A stretch of 64,000 nucleotides of DNA from Sympetrum striolatum (taxonomy: Eukaryota > Arthropoda > Insecta > Odonata > Libellulidae), in the NCBI GenBank assembly GCA_947579665.1, contig OX388349.1:75582841-75646840 (forward strand), read 5' to 3'. The notes below the pieces were generated by a model that searched no databases, had not been told where the DNA came from, and saw nothing but the letters and a program-made list of their open reading frames with translations. Shown in pieces: positions 39,010-53,948 of this stretch. The position numbers and the translations under genes are program-made. Position 1 is the stretch's first letter. Every line of letters starts with the position of its first letter.

Positions 39010-41684
39010 TTGCCATTGTTCCAAATATTAATTAATTTGCTCTTATTTCTTACAGTCTCTCCTTCGCTCTTATTTAGTTCACCTCTCGTCACACGAAAGG
39101 GACTGGGACTAAACCATGACGAAGAGACTGATAACAACCTTGGGGAGAGAGTACAACCAGGAAAGAATAAGTACAAAATGCATAGTAATTAAGATTTTGT
39201 ATAGTTTAATTTGCTGTAAATAGTCCTTTTGTTTGCCATTGTCCAAATATTAATTAATTTGCTCTTATTTCTTACAGTCTCTCCATCGCTCTTATTTACT
39301 TCACCTCTCGTCGAAAGAAAGGAACTGGGACTAAATCATGACGAAGAGACTGATGACGACCTTGGGGAGAGAGTACAACCAGGAAAGAATAAGTAAAAAA
39401 TGCATAGTAATTAAGATTTTGCGTAGTTTAATTTGCTGTAAATAGTCCTTTTGTTCGCCATTGTTCCAAATATTAATTAATTTGCTCTTATTTCTTACAG
39501 TCTCTCCATCGCTCTTATTTAGTTCACCTCTCGTCGAAAGAAAGGAACTGGGAGTAAATCATGACGAAGAGACTGATGACGACCTTGGGGAGAGAGTACA
39601 ACCAGGAAAGAATAAGTACAAATTGCATAGTAATTAAGATTTTGCATAGTTTAATTTGCTGTAAATAGTCCTTTTGTTCGCCATTGTTCCAAATATTAAT
39701 TAATTTGCTCTTATTTCTTACAGTCTCTCCATCGCTCTTATTTAGTTCACCTCTCGTCGAAAGAAAGGAACGTGGACTAAATCATGACGAAGAGACTGAT
39801 GACGACCTTGGGGAGAGAGTACAACCAGGAAAGAATAAGTACAAAATGCACAGTAATTAAGATTTTACATAGTTTAATTTGCTGTAAATAGTCCTATTGT
39901 TTGCCATTGTTCGAAATATTAATTAATTTGCTCTAATTTCTTACAGTCTCTCCTTCGCTCTTATTTAGTTCACCTCTCGTCGAACTAACGGGGCTGGGAC
40001 TAAACCAAGACGAAGAGACTGATGACGACCTTGGAAAGAGAGTACAACAAGGAAAGAATAAGTACAAAATGCATAGTAATTAAGGTTTTACATAGATTAA
40101 TTTGCTGTATATAGTCCTTTTGTTTGCCATTGTTCCAAATACTAATTCATTTGCTCTTATTTCTTACAGTCTCTCCTTCGCTCTTATTTAGTTCACCTCT
40201 CGTCAAACGAACGGGACTGGGACCAAACCATGACGAAGAGACTGATGACGAACTTGGGGAGAGAGTACAACCAGGAATGAATAAGTACAAAATGCATAGT
40301 AATTAAGATTTTACATAGATTAATTTGCTGTAAATAGTCCTTTTGTTTGCCATTGTTCAAAATATTAATTAATTTGCTCTTATTTCTTACAGTCTCTCCT
40401 TCGCTCTTATTTAGTTCACCTCACGTCGAACAAACGGGACTGGGACCAAACCATGACGAAGAGACTGATGACGACCTTGGGGAGAGAGTACAACCAGGAA
40501 AGAATAAGTATAAAATGCATAGTATTTAAGATTTTACATAGTTTAATTTGCTGTAAATAGTCCTTTTGTTTGCCATTGTTCCAAATATTAATTAATTTGC
40601 TCTTATTTCTTACAGTCTCTCCTTCGCTCTTATTTAGTTCACCTCTCGTCGAAAGAACGGGACTGGGACTAAATCATGACGAAGAGACTGATGACGACCT
40701 TAGGGAGAGAATGCAACCAGGAAAGAATAAGTACAAAATGCATAGTAGTTAAGATTTTACATAGTTTAATTTGCTGTAAATAGTCCTTTTGTTTGCCATT
40801 GTTCCATATATTAATTCATTTGCTCTTATTTCTTAATGTCTCTCTTGCGCTCTTATTTAGTTCATCTCTCGTCCAACGAACGGGACTGGGACTAAACCAT
40901 GACGAAGAGACTGATGACAACCTTGGGGAGAGAGTACAACCTGGAAAGAATAAGTACAAAATGCATAGTAATTAAGATTATACATAGTTTAATTTGCTGT
41001 AAATAGTCCTTTTGTTTGCCATTGTTCCAAATATTAATTAATTTGCTCTTATTTCATACAGTCTCTCCTTCGCTCTTATTTAGTTCACCTCTCGTCGAAC
41101 TAACGGGACTGGGACTAAACCAAGACGAAGAGACTGATGACGACCTTGGAATGAGAGTACAACCAGGAAAGAATAAGTACAAAATGCATAGTAATTATGA
41201 TTTTACAATGATTAATTTGCTGTAAATAGTCCTTTTGTTTGCTATTGTTCCAAATATTAATTCATTTGCTCTTATTTCTTACAGTCTCTCCTTCGCTATT
41301 ATTTAGTTCACCTCTCGTCCAACGAACGGGACTGGGACTAAACCGTGACGAAGAGACTGATGACAACCTTGGGGAGAGAGTACAACCTGGAAAGAATAAG
41401 TACAAAATGCATAGTAATTAAGATTTTACATAGTTTAATTTGCTGTAAATAGTCCTTTTGTTTGCCTTTGTTCCAAATATTAATTAATTTGCTCTTATTT
41501 CTTACAGTCTCTCCTTCGCTCTTATTTAGTTCACCTCTCGTCGAACTAACGGGACTGGGACCAAACCATGACGAAGAGACTGATGACGAACTTGGGGAGA
41601 GAGTACAACCAGGAATGAATAAGTACAAAATGCATAGTAATTAAGATTTTACATAGATTAATTTGCTGTAAATAGTCCTTTTGT
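39010..41684. repeat. Transition zone of 12 mixed monomers
   Basis: The order includes an ERKELG-type triplet (39233, 39455, 39678; GAAAGAAAGGAACTGGG or close variants), an ELTG-type (39901), KRTG-type (40124), HVEQ-type (40347), then s and t of the central domain (40570, 40793), and another ELTG-type (41016). It mixes central-domain types with the progenitors of the right-domain module. The unit at 39233 lacks one base (CCATTGTCCAAAT) and those at 39455 and 39678 have TTCGCC in place of TTTGCC. Confidence 0.75.
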
Positions 41685-43021
41685 TTGCCATTGTACAAAA
41701 TATTAATTATTTTGCTCTTATTTCTTACAGTCTCTCCTTCGCTCTTATATAGTTCACCTCTCGTCGAAAGAATGGGACTGGGACCAAACCATAACGAAGA
41801 GACTGATGACGACCTTGGGGAGATAGTACAACCAGGAAAGAATAAGTACAAAATGCATAGTAATTAAGATTTTATATTGTTTTATTTGCTGTAAATAGCT
41901 CTTTTGTTTGCCATTGTTCCAAATATTAATTAATTTGCTCTTATTTCTTACTGTCTCTCCTTCGCTCTTATTTAGTTCACCTGTCATCCATCGAATGGGA
42001 CTGGGACCAAACCGTGATGAAGAGAATGATGACGACCCTAGGGAGAGAGTGCAACCAGGCATGAATAAGTACAAAATGCATAGTAATTAGGATTTTACAT
42101 AGTTTAATTTGCTCTAAATAGTCCTTTTGTTTGCCATTGTTCCAAATATTAAATACTTTGCTCTTATTTCTTACTGTCTCTCCTTCGCTCTTATTTAGAT
42201 CACCTGTCATCCATCGAATGGGACTGGGACCAAACCGTGACAAAGAGAATGATGACGACCCTGGGGAGAGAGTGCAACCAGAAAAGAATAAGTACAAAAT
42301 TCATAGTAATTAAGATTTTACATAGTTTAATTTGCTGTAAATAGTCCTTTTGTTTGCCATTGTTCCAAATATTAATTAATTTGCTCTTACTTCTTACTGT
42401 CTCTCCTTCGCTATTAATTAGTTCACCTGTCGTCCATCGAACGGGACTGGGACTAAACCGTGACGAAGTGACTGATGGCGACCTTGGGAGAGAGTACAAC
42501 AAGGAAAGAATAAGTACAAAATGCATAGTAATTAAGATTTTATATAGTTTAATTTGCTGTAAATAGTCCTTTTGTTTGCCATTGTTCCAAATATTAATTC
42601 ATTTGCTCTTATTTCTTACAGTCTCTCCTTCGCTCTTATTTAGTTCACCTCACGTCGAACAAACGGGACTGGGACCAAACCATGACGAAGAGACTGATGA
42701 CGACCTTGGGGAGAGAGTACAACCAGGAAAGAATAAGTATAAAATGCATAGTATTTAAGATTTTCCATAGTTTAATTTGCTGTAAATAGTCCTTATGTTT
42801 GCCATTGTACAAAATATTAATTAATTTGCTCTTATTTCTTACAGTCTCTCCTTCGCTCTTTTTTAGTTCACCTCTCGTCGAAAGAACGGGACTGGGACCA
42901 AACCATGACGAAGAGACTGATGACGACCCTGGTGAGAGAGTACAACCAGGAAAGAATAAGTACAAAATGCATAGTAATTAAGATTTTACATAGTTTAATT
43001 TGCTATAAATAGTCCTTTTGT
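41685..43021. repeat. Six-monomer partial copy of the central HOR (o-q, u, v, w)
   Basis: The units match 37004 to about 38340 at an offset of 4681 bp, with a small number of substitutions (for example CCCTAGGGAG at 42048 in type p). It is the rightmost recognisable stretch of the q-u-v-w series. Confidence 0.85.
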
Positions 43022-45028
43022 TTGCCATTGTTCCAAATATTAATTAATTTGCTCTTATTTCTTACAGTCTCTCCTTCGCTCTTATTTAGTTCACCTCTCG
43101 TCGAACTAACGGGACTGGGACTAAACCAAGACGAAGAGACTGATGACGACCTTGGAATGAGAGTACAACCAGGAAAGAATAAGTACAAAATGCATAGTAA
43201 TTATGATTTTACAATGATTAATTTGCTGTAAATAGTCCTTTTGTTTGCTATTGTTCCAAATATTAATTCATTTGCTCTTATTTCTTACAGTCTCTCCTTC
43301 GCTCTTATTTAGTTCACCTCTCGTCAAACGAACGGGACTGGGACCAAACCATGACGAAGAGACTGATGACAAACTTGGGGAGAGAGTACAACCAGGAATG
43401 AATAAGTACAAAATGCATAGTAATTAAGATTTTACATAGATTAATTTGCTGTAAATAGTCCTTTTGTTTGCCATTGTTCCAAATATTAATTAATTTGCTC
43501 TAATTTCTTACAGTCTCTCCTTCGCTCTTATTTAGTTCACCTCAGGTCGAACAAACGGGACTGGGACCAAACCATGACGAAGAGACTGATGACGACCTTG
43601 GGGAGAGAGTACAACCAGGAAAGAATAAGTACAAAATGCATAGTATTTAAGATTTTCCATAGTTTAATTTGCTGTAAATAGTCCTTTTGTTTGCCATTGT
43701 ACAAAATATTAATTAATTTGCTCTTATTTCTTACAGTCTCTCCTTCGCTCTTATTTAGTTCACCTCTCGTCGAAAGAACGGGACTGGGACCAAACCATGA
43801 GGAAGAGACTGATGACGACCCTGGTGAGAGACTACAACCAGGAAAGAATAAGTACAAAATGCATAGTAATTAAGATTTTACATAGTTTAATTTGCTGTAA
43901 ATAGTCCTTTTGTTTGCCATTGTTCCATATATTAATTCATTTGCTATTATTTCTTAATGTCTCTCCTTCGCTCTTATTTAGTTCATCTCTCGTCCAACGA
44001 ACGGGACTGGGACTAAACCATGACGAAGAGACTGATGACGACCTTGGGGAGAGAGTACAACCAGGAAAGAATAAGTACAAAATGCATAGTATTTAAGATT
44101 TTATATAGTTTAATTTGCTGTAAATAGTCCTTTTGTTTGCCATTGTTCCAAATATTAATTCATTTGCTCTTATTTCTTACAGTCTCTCCTTCGCTCTTAT
44201 TTAGTTCACCTCTTGTCGAAAGAACGGGACTGGGACTAAATCATGACGAAGAGACTGATGACGACCTTGGGGAGAGAATGCAACCAGGAAAGAATAAGTA
44301 CAAAATGCATAGTAGTTAAGATTTTACATAGATTAATTTGCTGTAAATAGTCCTTTTGTTTGCCATTGTTCCAAATATTAATTAATTTGCTCTTATTTCT
44401 TACAGTCTCTCCTTCGCTCTTATTTAGTTCACCTCTCGTCGAAAGAAAGGAACTGGGACTAAATCATGACGAAGAGACTGATGACGACCTTGGGGAGAGA
44501 GTACAACCAGAAAAGAATAAGTACAAAATGCATAGTAATTAAGATTTTGCATAGTTTAATTTGCTGTAAATAGTCCTTTTGTTCGCCATTGTTCCAAATA
44601 TTAATTAATTTGCTCTTATTTCTTACAGTCTCTCCATCGCTCTTATTTATTTCACCTCTTGTCGAAAGAAAGGAACTGGGACTAAATCATGACGAAGAGA
44701 CTGATGACGACCTTGGGGAGAGAGTACAACAAGGAAAGAATAAGTACAAAATGCATAGTAATTAAGATTTTACATAGATTAATTTGCTGTAAATAGTCCT
44801 TTTGTTTGCCATTGTTCCAAATACTAATTCATTTGCTCTTATTTCTTACAGTCTCTCCTTCGCTCTTATTTAGTACACCTCTCGTCAAACGAACGGCACT
44901 GGGACCAATCCATGACGAGGAGACTGATGACGAACTTGGGGAGAGAGTACAACCAGGAATGAATAAGTACAAAATGCATAGTAATTAAGATTTTACATAG
45001 ATTAATTTGCTGTAAATAGTCCTTTTGT
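43022..45028. repeat. Nine mixed monomers leading into the right domain
   Basis: Order: ELTG-type with GGAATGAGAG (43022), KRTG-type (43245), HVEQ-type variant with CCTCAGGTCG (43468), w (43691), r-like (43914), C-like (44137), ERKELG-type (44360), TTCGCC unit (44583), KRTG-type with ACGGCACTGG (44806). The first unit matches 41016 at an offset of 2006 bp. Confidence 0.75.
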
Positions 45029-46589
45029 TTGCCATTGTTCCAAATATTAATTAATTTGCTCTTATTTCTTACAGTCTCTCGTTCGCTCTTATTTAGTTCA
45101 CCTCACGTCGAACAAACGGGACTGGCACCAAACCATGACGAAGAGACTGATGACGACCTTGGGGAGAGAGTACAACCAGGAAAGAAAAAGTACAAAATGC
45201 ATAGTAATTAAGATTTTACATAGTTTAATTTTCTGTAAATAGTCCTTTTGTTTGCCATTGTTCCAAATATTAATTAATTTGCTCTTATTTCTTACAGTCT
45301 CTCCTTCGCTCTTATTTAGTTCACCTCTCGTCGAAAGAAAGGAACTGGGACTAAATCATGACGAAGAGACTGATGACGACCTTGGGGAGAGAGTACAACC
45401 AGGAAAGAATAAGTACAAAATGCATAGTAATTAAGATTTTGCATAGTTTAATTTGCTGTAAATAGTCCTTTTTTTCGCCATTGTTCCAAATATTAATTAA
45501 TTTGCTCTTATTTCTTACAGTCTCTCCTTCGCTCTTATTTAGTTCACCTCTCGTCGAAAGAACGGGACTTGGACTAAACCATGACGAAAAGACTGATGAC
45601 GACCTTAGGGAGAGAGTACAACCAGGAAAGAATAAGTACAAAATGCATAGTAATTAAGATTTTACATAGTTTAATTTGCTGTAAATAGTCCTTTTGTTTG
45701 CCATTGTTCCAAATATTAATTAATTTGCTCTTATTTCTTACAGTCTCTCCTTCGCTCTTATTTAGTTCACCTCTCGTCGAACTAACGGGACTGGGACTAA
45801 ACCAAGACGAAGAGACTGATGACGACCTTGGAATGAGAGTACAACCAGGAAAGAATAAGTACAAAATGCATAGTAATTATGATTTTACAATGATTAATTT
45901 GCTGTAAATAGTCCTTTTGTTTGCCATTGTTCCAAATATTAATTCATTTGCTCTTATTTCTTACAGTCTCTCCTTCGCTCTTATTTAGTTCACCTCTCGT
46001 CAAACGAACGGGACTGGGACCAAACCATGACGAAGAGACTGATGACGAACTTGGGGAGAGAGTACAACCAGGAATGAATAAGTACAAAATGCATAGTAAT
46101 TAAGATTTTATATAGATTAATTTGCTGTAAATAGTCCTTTTGTTTGCCATTGTTCCAAATATTAATTAATTTGCTCTTATTTCTTACAGTCTCTCCTTCG
46201 CTCTTATTTAGTTCACCTCAAGTCGAACAAACGGGACTGGGACCAAACCATGACGAAGAGACTGATGACGACCTTGGGGAGAGAGTACAACCAGGAAAGA
46301 ATAAGTACAAAATGCATAGTAATTTATATTTTACATAGTTTAATTTGCAGTAAATAGTCCTTTTGTTTGCCATTGTTCCAAATATTAATTAATTTACTCT
46401 TATTTCTTACAGTCTCTCCTTCGCTCTTATTTAGTTCACCTCAAGTCGAACAAACGGGACTGGTACCAAACCATGACGAAGAGACTGATGACGACCTTGG
46501 GGAGAGAGTACAACCAGGAAAGAATAAGTACAAAATGCATAGTAATTAATATTTTACATAGTTTAATTTGCTGTAAATAGTCCTTTTGT
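45029..46589. repeat. Seven-monomer module M, copy 1
   Basis: Order: HVEQ-type with GTCTCTCGTTCG and ACTGGCACC (45029), ERKELG-type (45252), TTTTTTCGCC unit (45475), ELTG/GMRV type (45698), KRTG-type (45921), and two A-type units with CCTCAAGTCG (46144, 46367). The same seven recur at 57294 (offset 12,265 bp, exactly 55 monomers) and 59301, and the last six at 61309. Confidence 0.88.
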
Positions 46590-47035
46590 TTGCCATTGTT
46601 CCAAATATTAATTCATTTGCTCTTATTTCTTACAGTCTCTCCTTCACTCTTATTTAGTTCACCTCTCGTCCATCGAACGGGACTGGAACTAAACCATGAC
46701 GAAGAGACTGATGACGACCTTGGGGAGAGAGTACAACCAGGAAAGAATAAGTACAAAATGCATAGTATTTAAGATTTTACATAGTTTAATTTGCTGTAAA
46801 TAGTCCTTTTGTTTGCCATTGTTCCAAATATTAATTAATTTGCTCTTATTTCTTACAGTCTCTCCTTCGCTCTTATTTAGTTCACCTCTCGTCGAAAGAA
46901 CGGGACTGGGACTAAATCATGACGAAGAGACTGATGACGACCTTGGGGAGAGAATGCAACCAGGAAAGAATAAGTACAAAATGCATAGTAGTTAAGATTT
47001 TACATAGTTTAATTTGCTGTAAATAGTCCTTTTGT
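46590..47035. repeat. B-C monomer pair
   Basis: Type B has GTCCATCGAACGGGACTGGAAC and ends AGTATTTAA; type C has GGGGAGAGAATGCAACC and ends AGTAGTTAA. The pair recurs many times to the right, for example at 49489, 51942, 53280, 55510, 60863 and 62647. Confidence 0.85.
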
Positions 47036-50000
47036 TTGCCATTGTTCCAAATATTAATTAATTTGCTCTTATTTCTTACAGTCTCTCCTTCGCTCTTATT
47101 TAGTTCACCTCTCGTCAAACGAACGGGACTGGGACCAAACCATGAGGAAGAGACTGATGATGAACTTTGGGAGAGAGTACAACCAGGAATGAATAAGTAC
47201 AAAATGCATAGTAATTAAGATTTTACATAGATTAATTTGCTGTAAATAGTCCTTTTGTTTGCCATTGTTCCAAATATTAATTAATTTGCTCTTATTTCTT
47301 ACAGTCTCTCCTTCGCTCTTATTTAGTTCACCTCAAGTCGAACAAATGGGACTGGGACCAAACCATGACGAAGAGACTGATGACGACCTTGGGGAGAGAG
47401 TACAACCAGGAAAGAATAAGTACAAAATGCATAGTAATTAATATTTTACATAGTTTAATTTGCTGTAAATAGTCCTTTTGTTTGCCATTGTTCCAAATAT
47501 TAATTAATTTGCTCTTATTTCTTACAGTCTCTCCTTCGCTCTTTTTTAGTTCACCTCAAGTCGAACAAACGGGACTGGGACCAAACCATGACGAAGAGAC
47601 TGATGACGACCTTGGGGAGAGAGTACAACCAGGAAAGAATAAGTACAAAATGCATAGTAATTAAGATTTTACATAGTTTAATTTGCTGTAAATAGTCCTT
47701 TTGTTTGCCATTGTTCCAAATATTAATTCATTTGCTCTTATTTCTTACAGTCTCTCATTCGCTCTTATTTAGTTCACCTCTCGTCCATCGAACGGGACTG
47801 GAACTAAACCATGACGAAGAGACTGATGAGGACCTTGGGGAGAGAGTACAACCAGGAAAGAATAAGTACAAAATGCATAGTATTTAATATTTTACATAGT
47901 TTAATTTGCTGTAAATAGTCCTTTTGTTTGCCATTGTTCCAAATATTAATTAATTTGCTCTTATTTCTTACAGTCTCTCCTTCGCTCTTATTTAGTTCAC
48001 CTCTCGTCGAAAGAACATGTCTGGGACTAAATCATGACGAAGAGACTGATGACGACCTTGGGGAGAGAGTACAACCAGGAAAGAATAAGTACAAAATGCA
48101 TAGTAATTAAGATTTTACATAGTTTAATTTGCTGTAAATAGTCCTTTTGTTTGCCATTGTTCCAAATATTAATTCATTTGCTCTTATTTCTTACAGTCTC
48201 TCCTTCGCTCTTATTTAGTTCACCTCTCGTCCATCGAACGGGACTGGAACTAAACCATGACGAAGAGACTGATGACAACCTTGGGGAGAGAGTACAACCA
48301 GGAAAGAATAAGTACAAAATGCATAGTATTTAAGATTTTACATAGTTTAATTTGCTGTAAATAGTACTTTTGTTTGCCATTGTTCCAAATATTAATTAAT
48401 TTGCTCTTATTTCTTACAGTCTCTCCTTCGCTCTTATTTAGTTCACCTCTCGTCGAAAGAACGGGACTGGGACTAAATCATGACGAAGAGACTGATGACG
48501 ACCTTGGGGAGAGAATGCAACCAGGAAAGAATAAGTACAAAATGCATAGTAGTTAAGATTTTACATAGTAAAATTTGCTGTAAATAGTCCTTTTGTTTGC
48601 CATTGTTCCATATATTAATTCATTTGCTCTTATTTCTTAATGTCTCTCTGGCGCTCTTATTTAGTTCATCTCTCGTCCAACGAACGGGACTGGGAGTAAA
48701 CCATGACAAAGAGACTGATGACAACCTTGGGGAGAGAGTACAACCTGGAAAGAATAAGTACAAAATGCATAGTAATTAAGATTATACATAGTTTAATTTG
48801 CTGTAAATAGTCCTTTTGTTTGCCATTGTTCCAAATATTAATTAATTTGCTCTTATTTCTTACAGTCTCTCCTTCGCTCTTATTTAGTTCACCTCTCGTC
48901 GAAAGAACATGACTGGGACTAAATCATGACGAAGAGACTGATGACGACCTTGGGGAGAGAGTACAACCAGGAAAGAATAAGTACAAAATGCATAGTAATT
49001 AAGATTTTACATAGTTTAATTTGCTGTAAATAGTCCTTTTGTTTGCCATTGTTCCAAATATTAATTAATTTGCTCTTATTTCTTACAGTCTCTCCTTCGC
49101 TCTTATTTAGTTCACCTCAAGTCGAACAAACGGGACTGGGACCAAACCATGACGAAGAGACTGATGACGACCTTGGGGAGAGAGTACAACCAGGAAAGAA
49201 TAAGTACAAAATGCATAGTAATTAATATTTTACATAGTTTAATTTGCTGTAAATAGTCCTTTTGTTTGCCATTGTTCCAAATATTAATTAATTTGCTCTT
49301 ATTTCTTACAGTCTCTCCTTCGCTCTTATTTAGTTCACCTCTCGTCGAAAGAACATGACTGGGACTAAATCATGACGAAGAGACTGATGACGACCTTGGG
49401 GAGAGAGTACAACCAGGAAAGAATAAGTACAAAATGCATAGTAATTAAGATTTTACATAGTTTAATTTGCTGTAAATAGTCCTTTTGTTTGCCATTGTTC
49501 CAAATATTAATTCATTTGCTCTTATTTCTTACAGTCTCTCCTTCACTCTTATTTAGTTCACCTCTCGTCCATCGAACGGGACTGGAACTAAACCATGACG
49601 AAGAGACTGATGACGACCTTGGGGAGAGAGTACAACCAGGAAAGAATAAGTACAAAATGCATAGTATTTAAGATTTTACATAGTTTAATTTGCTGTAAAT
49701 AGTCCTTTTGTTTGCCATTGTTCCAAATATTAATTAATTTGCTCTTATTTCTTACAGTCTCTCCTTCGCTCTTATTTAGTTCACCTCTCGTCGAAAGAAC
49801 GGGACTGGGACTAAATCATGACGAAGAGACTGATGACGACCTTGGGGAGAGAATGCAACCAGGAAAGAATAAGTACAAAATGCATAGTAGTTAAGATTTT
49901 ACATAGTTTAATTTGCTGTAAATAGTCATTTTGTTTGCCATTGTTCCATATATTAATTCATTTGCTCTTATTTCTTAATGTCTCTCTGGCGCTCTTATTT

Positions 50001-50157
50001 AGTTCATCTCTCGTCTAACGAACGGGACTGGGACTAAACCATGACGAAGAGACTGATGACAACCTTGGGGAGAGAGTACAACCTGGAAAGAATAAGTACA
50101 AAATGCATAGTAATTAAGATTATACATAGTTTAATTTGCTGTAAATAGTCCTTTTGT
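47036..50157. repeat. F-led cassette of 14 monomers
   Basis: Order: F (GAACTTTGGGAGAGAG), A, A, B, E' , B, C, D, E, A, E, B, C, D. Type E carries GAACATGACTGGG, which makes an in-frame TGA in the 60-codon frame. The E' unit at 47928 has ATGTCTGG and escapes it. The next F unit comes 3122 bp later. Confidence 0.82.
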
Positions 50158-53100
50158 TTGCCATTGTTCCAAATATTAATTAATTTGCTCTTATTTCTTA
50201 CAGTCTCTCCTTCGCTCTTATTTAGTTCACCTCTCGTCAAACGAACGGGACTGGGACCAAACCATGACGAAGAGACTGATGATGAACTTTGGGAGAGAGT
50301 ACAACCAGGAATGAATAAGTACAAAATGCATAGTAATTAAGATTTTACATAGATTAATTTGCTGTAAATAGTCCTTTTGTTTGCCATTGTTCCAAATATT
50401 AATTAATTTGCTCTTATTTCTTACAGTCTCTCCTTCGCTCTTATTTAGTTCACCTCAAGTCGAACAAATGGGACTGGGACCAAACCATGACGAAGAGACT
50501 GATGACGACCTTGGGGAGAGAGTACAACCAGGAAAGAATAAGTACAAAATGCATAGTAATTAATATTTTACATAGTTTAATTTGCTGTAAATAGTCCTTT
50601 TGTTTGCCATTGTTCCAAATATTAATTAATTTGCTCTTATTTCTTACAGTCTCTCCTTCGCTCTTTTTTAGTTCACCTCAAGTCGAACAAACGGGACTGG
50701 GACCAAACCATGACGAAGAGACTGATGACGACCTTGGGGAGAGAGTACAACCAGGAAAGAATAAGTACAAAATGCATAGTAATTAATATTTTACATAGTT
50801 TAATTTGCTGTAAATAGTCCTTTTGTTTGCCATTGTTCCAAATAATAATTATATTGCTCTTATTTCTTACAGTCTCTCCTTCGCTCTTATTTAGTTCACC
50901 TCTCGTCGAAAGAACATGACTGGGACTAAATCATGACGAAGAGACTGATGACGACCTTGGGGAGAGAGTACAACCAGGAAAGAATAAGTACAAAATGCAT
51001 AGTAATTAAGATTTTACATAGTTTAATTTGCTGTAAATAGTCCTTTTGTTTGCCATTGTTCCAAATATTAATTCATTTGCTCTTATTTCTTACAGTCTCT
51101 CATTCGCTCTTATTTAGTTCACCTCTCATCCATCGAACGGGACTGGAACTAAACCATGACGAAGAGACTGATGACGACCTTGGGGAGAGAGTACAACCAG
51201 GAAAGAATAAGTACAAAATGCATAGTATTTAAGATTTTACATAGTTTAATTTGCTGTAAATAGTCCTTTTATTTGCCATTGTTCCAAATATTAATTAATT
51301 TGCTCTTATTTCTTACAGTCTCTCCTTCGCTCTTATTTAGTTCACCTCAAGTCGAACAAACGGGACTGGGACCAAACCATGACGAAGAGACTGATGACGA
51401 CCTTGGGGAGAGAGTACAACCAGGAAAGAATAAGTACAAAATGCATAGTAATTAATATTTTACATAGTTTAATTTGCTGTAAATAGTCCTTTTGTTTGCC
51501 ATTGTTCCAAATATTAATTAATTTGCTCTTATTTCTTACAGTCTCTCCTTCGCTCTTATTTAGTTCACCTCAAGTCGAACAAACGGGACTGGGACCAAAC
51601 CATGACGAAGAGACTGATGACGACCTTGGGGAGAGAGTACAACCAGGAAAGAATAAGTACAAAATGCATAGTAATTAATATTTTAAATAGTTTAATTTGC
51701 TGTAAATAGTCCTTTTGTTTGCCATTGTTCCAAATATTAATTAATTTGCTCTTATTTCTTACAGTCTCTCCTTCGCTCTTATTTAGTTCACCTCTCGTCG
51801 AAAGAACATGACTGGGACTAAATCATGACGAAGAGACTGATGACGACCTTGGGGAGAGAGTACAACCAGGAAAGAATAAGTACAAAATGCATAGTAATTA
51901 AGATTTTACATAGTTTAATTTGCTGTAAATAGTCCTTTTGTTTGCCATTGTTCCAAATATTAATTCATTTGCTCTTATTTCTTACAGTCTCTCCTTCGCT
52001 CTTATTTAGTTCACCTCTCGTCCATCGAACGGGACTGGAACTAAACCATGACGAAGAGACTGATGACGACCTTGGGGAGAGAGTACAACCAGGAAAGAAT
52101 AAGTACAAAATGCATAGTATTTAAGATTTTACATAGTTTAATTTGCTGTAAATAGTACTTTTGTTTGCCATTGTTCCAAATATTAATTAATTTGCTCTTA
52201 TTTCTTACAGTCTCTCCTTCGCTCTTATTTAGTTCACCTCTCGTCGAAAGAACGGGACTGGGACTAAATCATGACGAAGAGACTGATGACGACCTTGGGG
52301 AGAGAATGCAACCAGGAAAGAATAAGTACAAAATGCATAGTAGTTAAGATTTTACATAGTAAAATTTGCTGTAAATAGTCCTTTTGTTTGCCATTGTTCC
52401 ATATATTAATTCATTTGCTCTTATTTCTTAATGTCTCTCTGGCGCTCTTATTTAGTTCATCTCTCGTCCAACGAACGGGACTGGGACTAAACCATGACGA
52501 AGAGACTGATGACAACCTTGGGGAGAGAGTACAACCTGGAAAGAATAAGTACAAAATGCATAGTAATTAAGATTATACATTGTTTAATTTGCTGTAAATA
52601 GTCCTTTTGTTTGCCATTGTTCCAAATATTAATTAATTTGCTCTTATTTCTTACAGTCTCTCCTTCGCTCTTATTTAGTTCACCTCTCGTCGAAAGAACA
52701 TGACTGGGACTAAATCATGACGAAGAGACTGATGACGACCTTGGGGAGAGAGTACAACCAGGAAAGAATAAGTACAAAATGCATAGTAATTAAGATTTTA
52801 CATAGTTTAATTTGCTGTAAATAGTCCTTTTGTTTGCCATTGTTCCAAATATTAATTAATTTGCTCTTATTTCTTACAGTCTCTCCTTTGCTCTTATTTA
52901 GTTCACCTCTCGTCGAAAGAACGGGACTGGGACTAAATCATGACGAAGAGACTGATGACGACCTTGGGGAGAGAATGCAACCAGGAAAGAATAAGTACAA
53001 AATGCATAGTAGTTAAGATTTTACATAGTTTAATTTGCTGTAAATAGTCCTTTTGTTTGCCATTGTTCCATATATTAATTCATTTGCTCTTATTTCTTAA

Positions 53101-53948
53101 TGTCTCTCTGGCGCTCTTATTTAGTTCATCTCTCGTCCAACGAACGGGACTGGGACTAAACCATGACGAAGAGACTGATGACAACCTTGGGGAGAGAGTA
53201 CAACCTGGAAAGAATAAGTACAAAATGCATAGTAATTAAGATTATACATAGTTTAATTTGCTGTAAATAGTCCTTTTGTTTGGCATTGTTCCAAATATTA
53301 ATTAATTTGCTCTTATTTCTTACAGTCTCTCCTTCGCTCTTATTTAGTTCACCTCTCGTCCATCGAACGGGACTGGAACTAAACCATGACGAAGAGACTG
53401 ATGACGACCTTGGGGAGAGAGTACAACCAGGAAAGAATAAGTACAAAATGCATAGTATTTAAGAATTTACATAGTTTAATTTGCTGTAAATAGTCCTTTT
53501 GTTTGCCATTGTTCCAAATATTAATTAATTTGCTCTCATTTCTTACAGTCTCTCCTTCGCTCTTATTTAGTTCACCTCTCGTCGAAAGAACGGGACTGGG
53601 ACTAAATCATGACGAAGAGACTGATGACGACCTTGGGGAGAGAATGCAACCAGGAAAGAATAAGTACAAAATGCATAGTAGTTAAGATTTTAAATAGTTT
53701 AATTTGCTGTAAATAGTCCTTTTGTTTGCCATTGTTCCATATATTAATTCATTTGCTCTTATTTCTTAATGTCTCTCTGGCGCTCTTATTTAGTTCATCT
53801 CTCGTCCAACGAACGGGACTGGGACTAAACCATGACGAAGAGACTGATGACAACCTTGGGGAGAGAGTACAACCTGGAAAGAATAAGTACAAAATGCATA
53901 GTAATTAAGATTATACATAGTTTAATTTGCTGTAAATAGTCCTTTTGT
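50158..53948. repeat. F-led cassette of 17 monomers
   Basis: Order: F, A, A, E, B, A, A, E, B, C, D, E, C, D, B, C, D. The segment from about 52165 matches 48374 onwards at an offset of 3791 bp, showing that cassettes share sub-blocks. Confidence 0.82.
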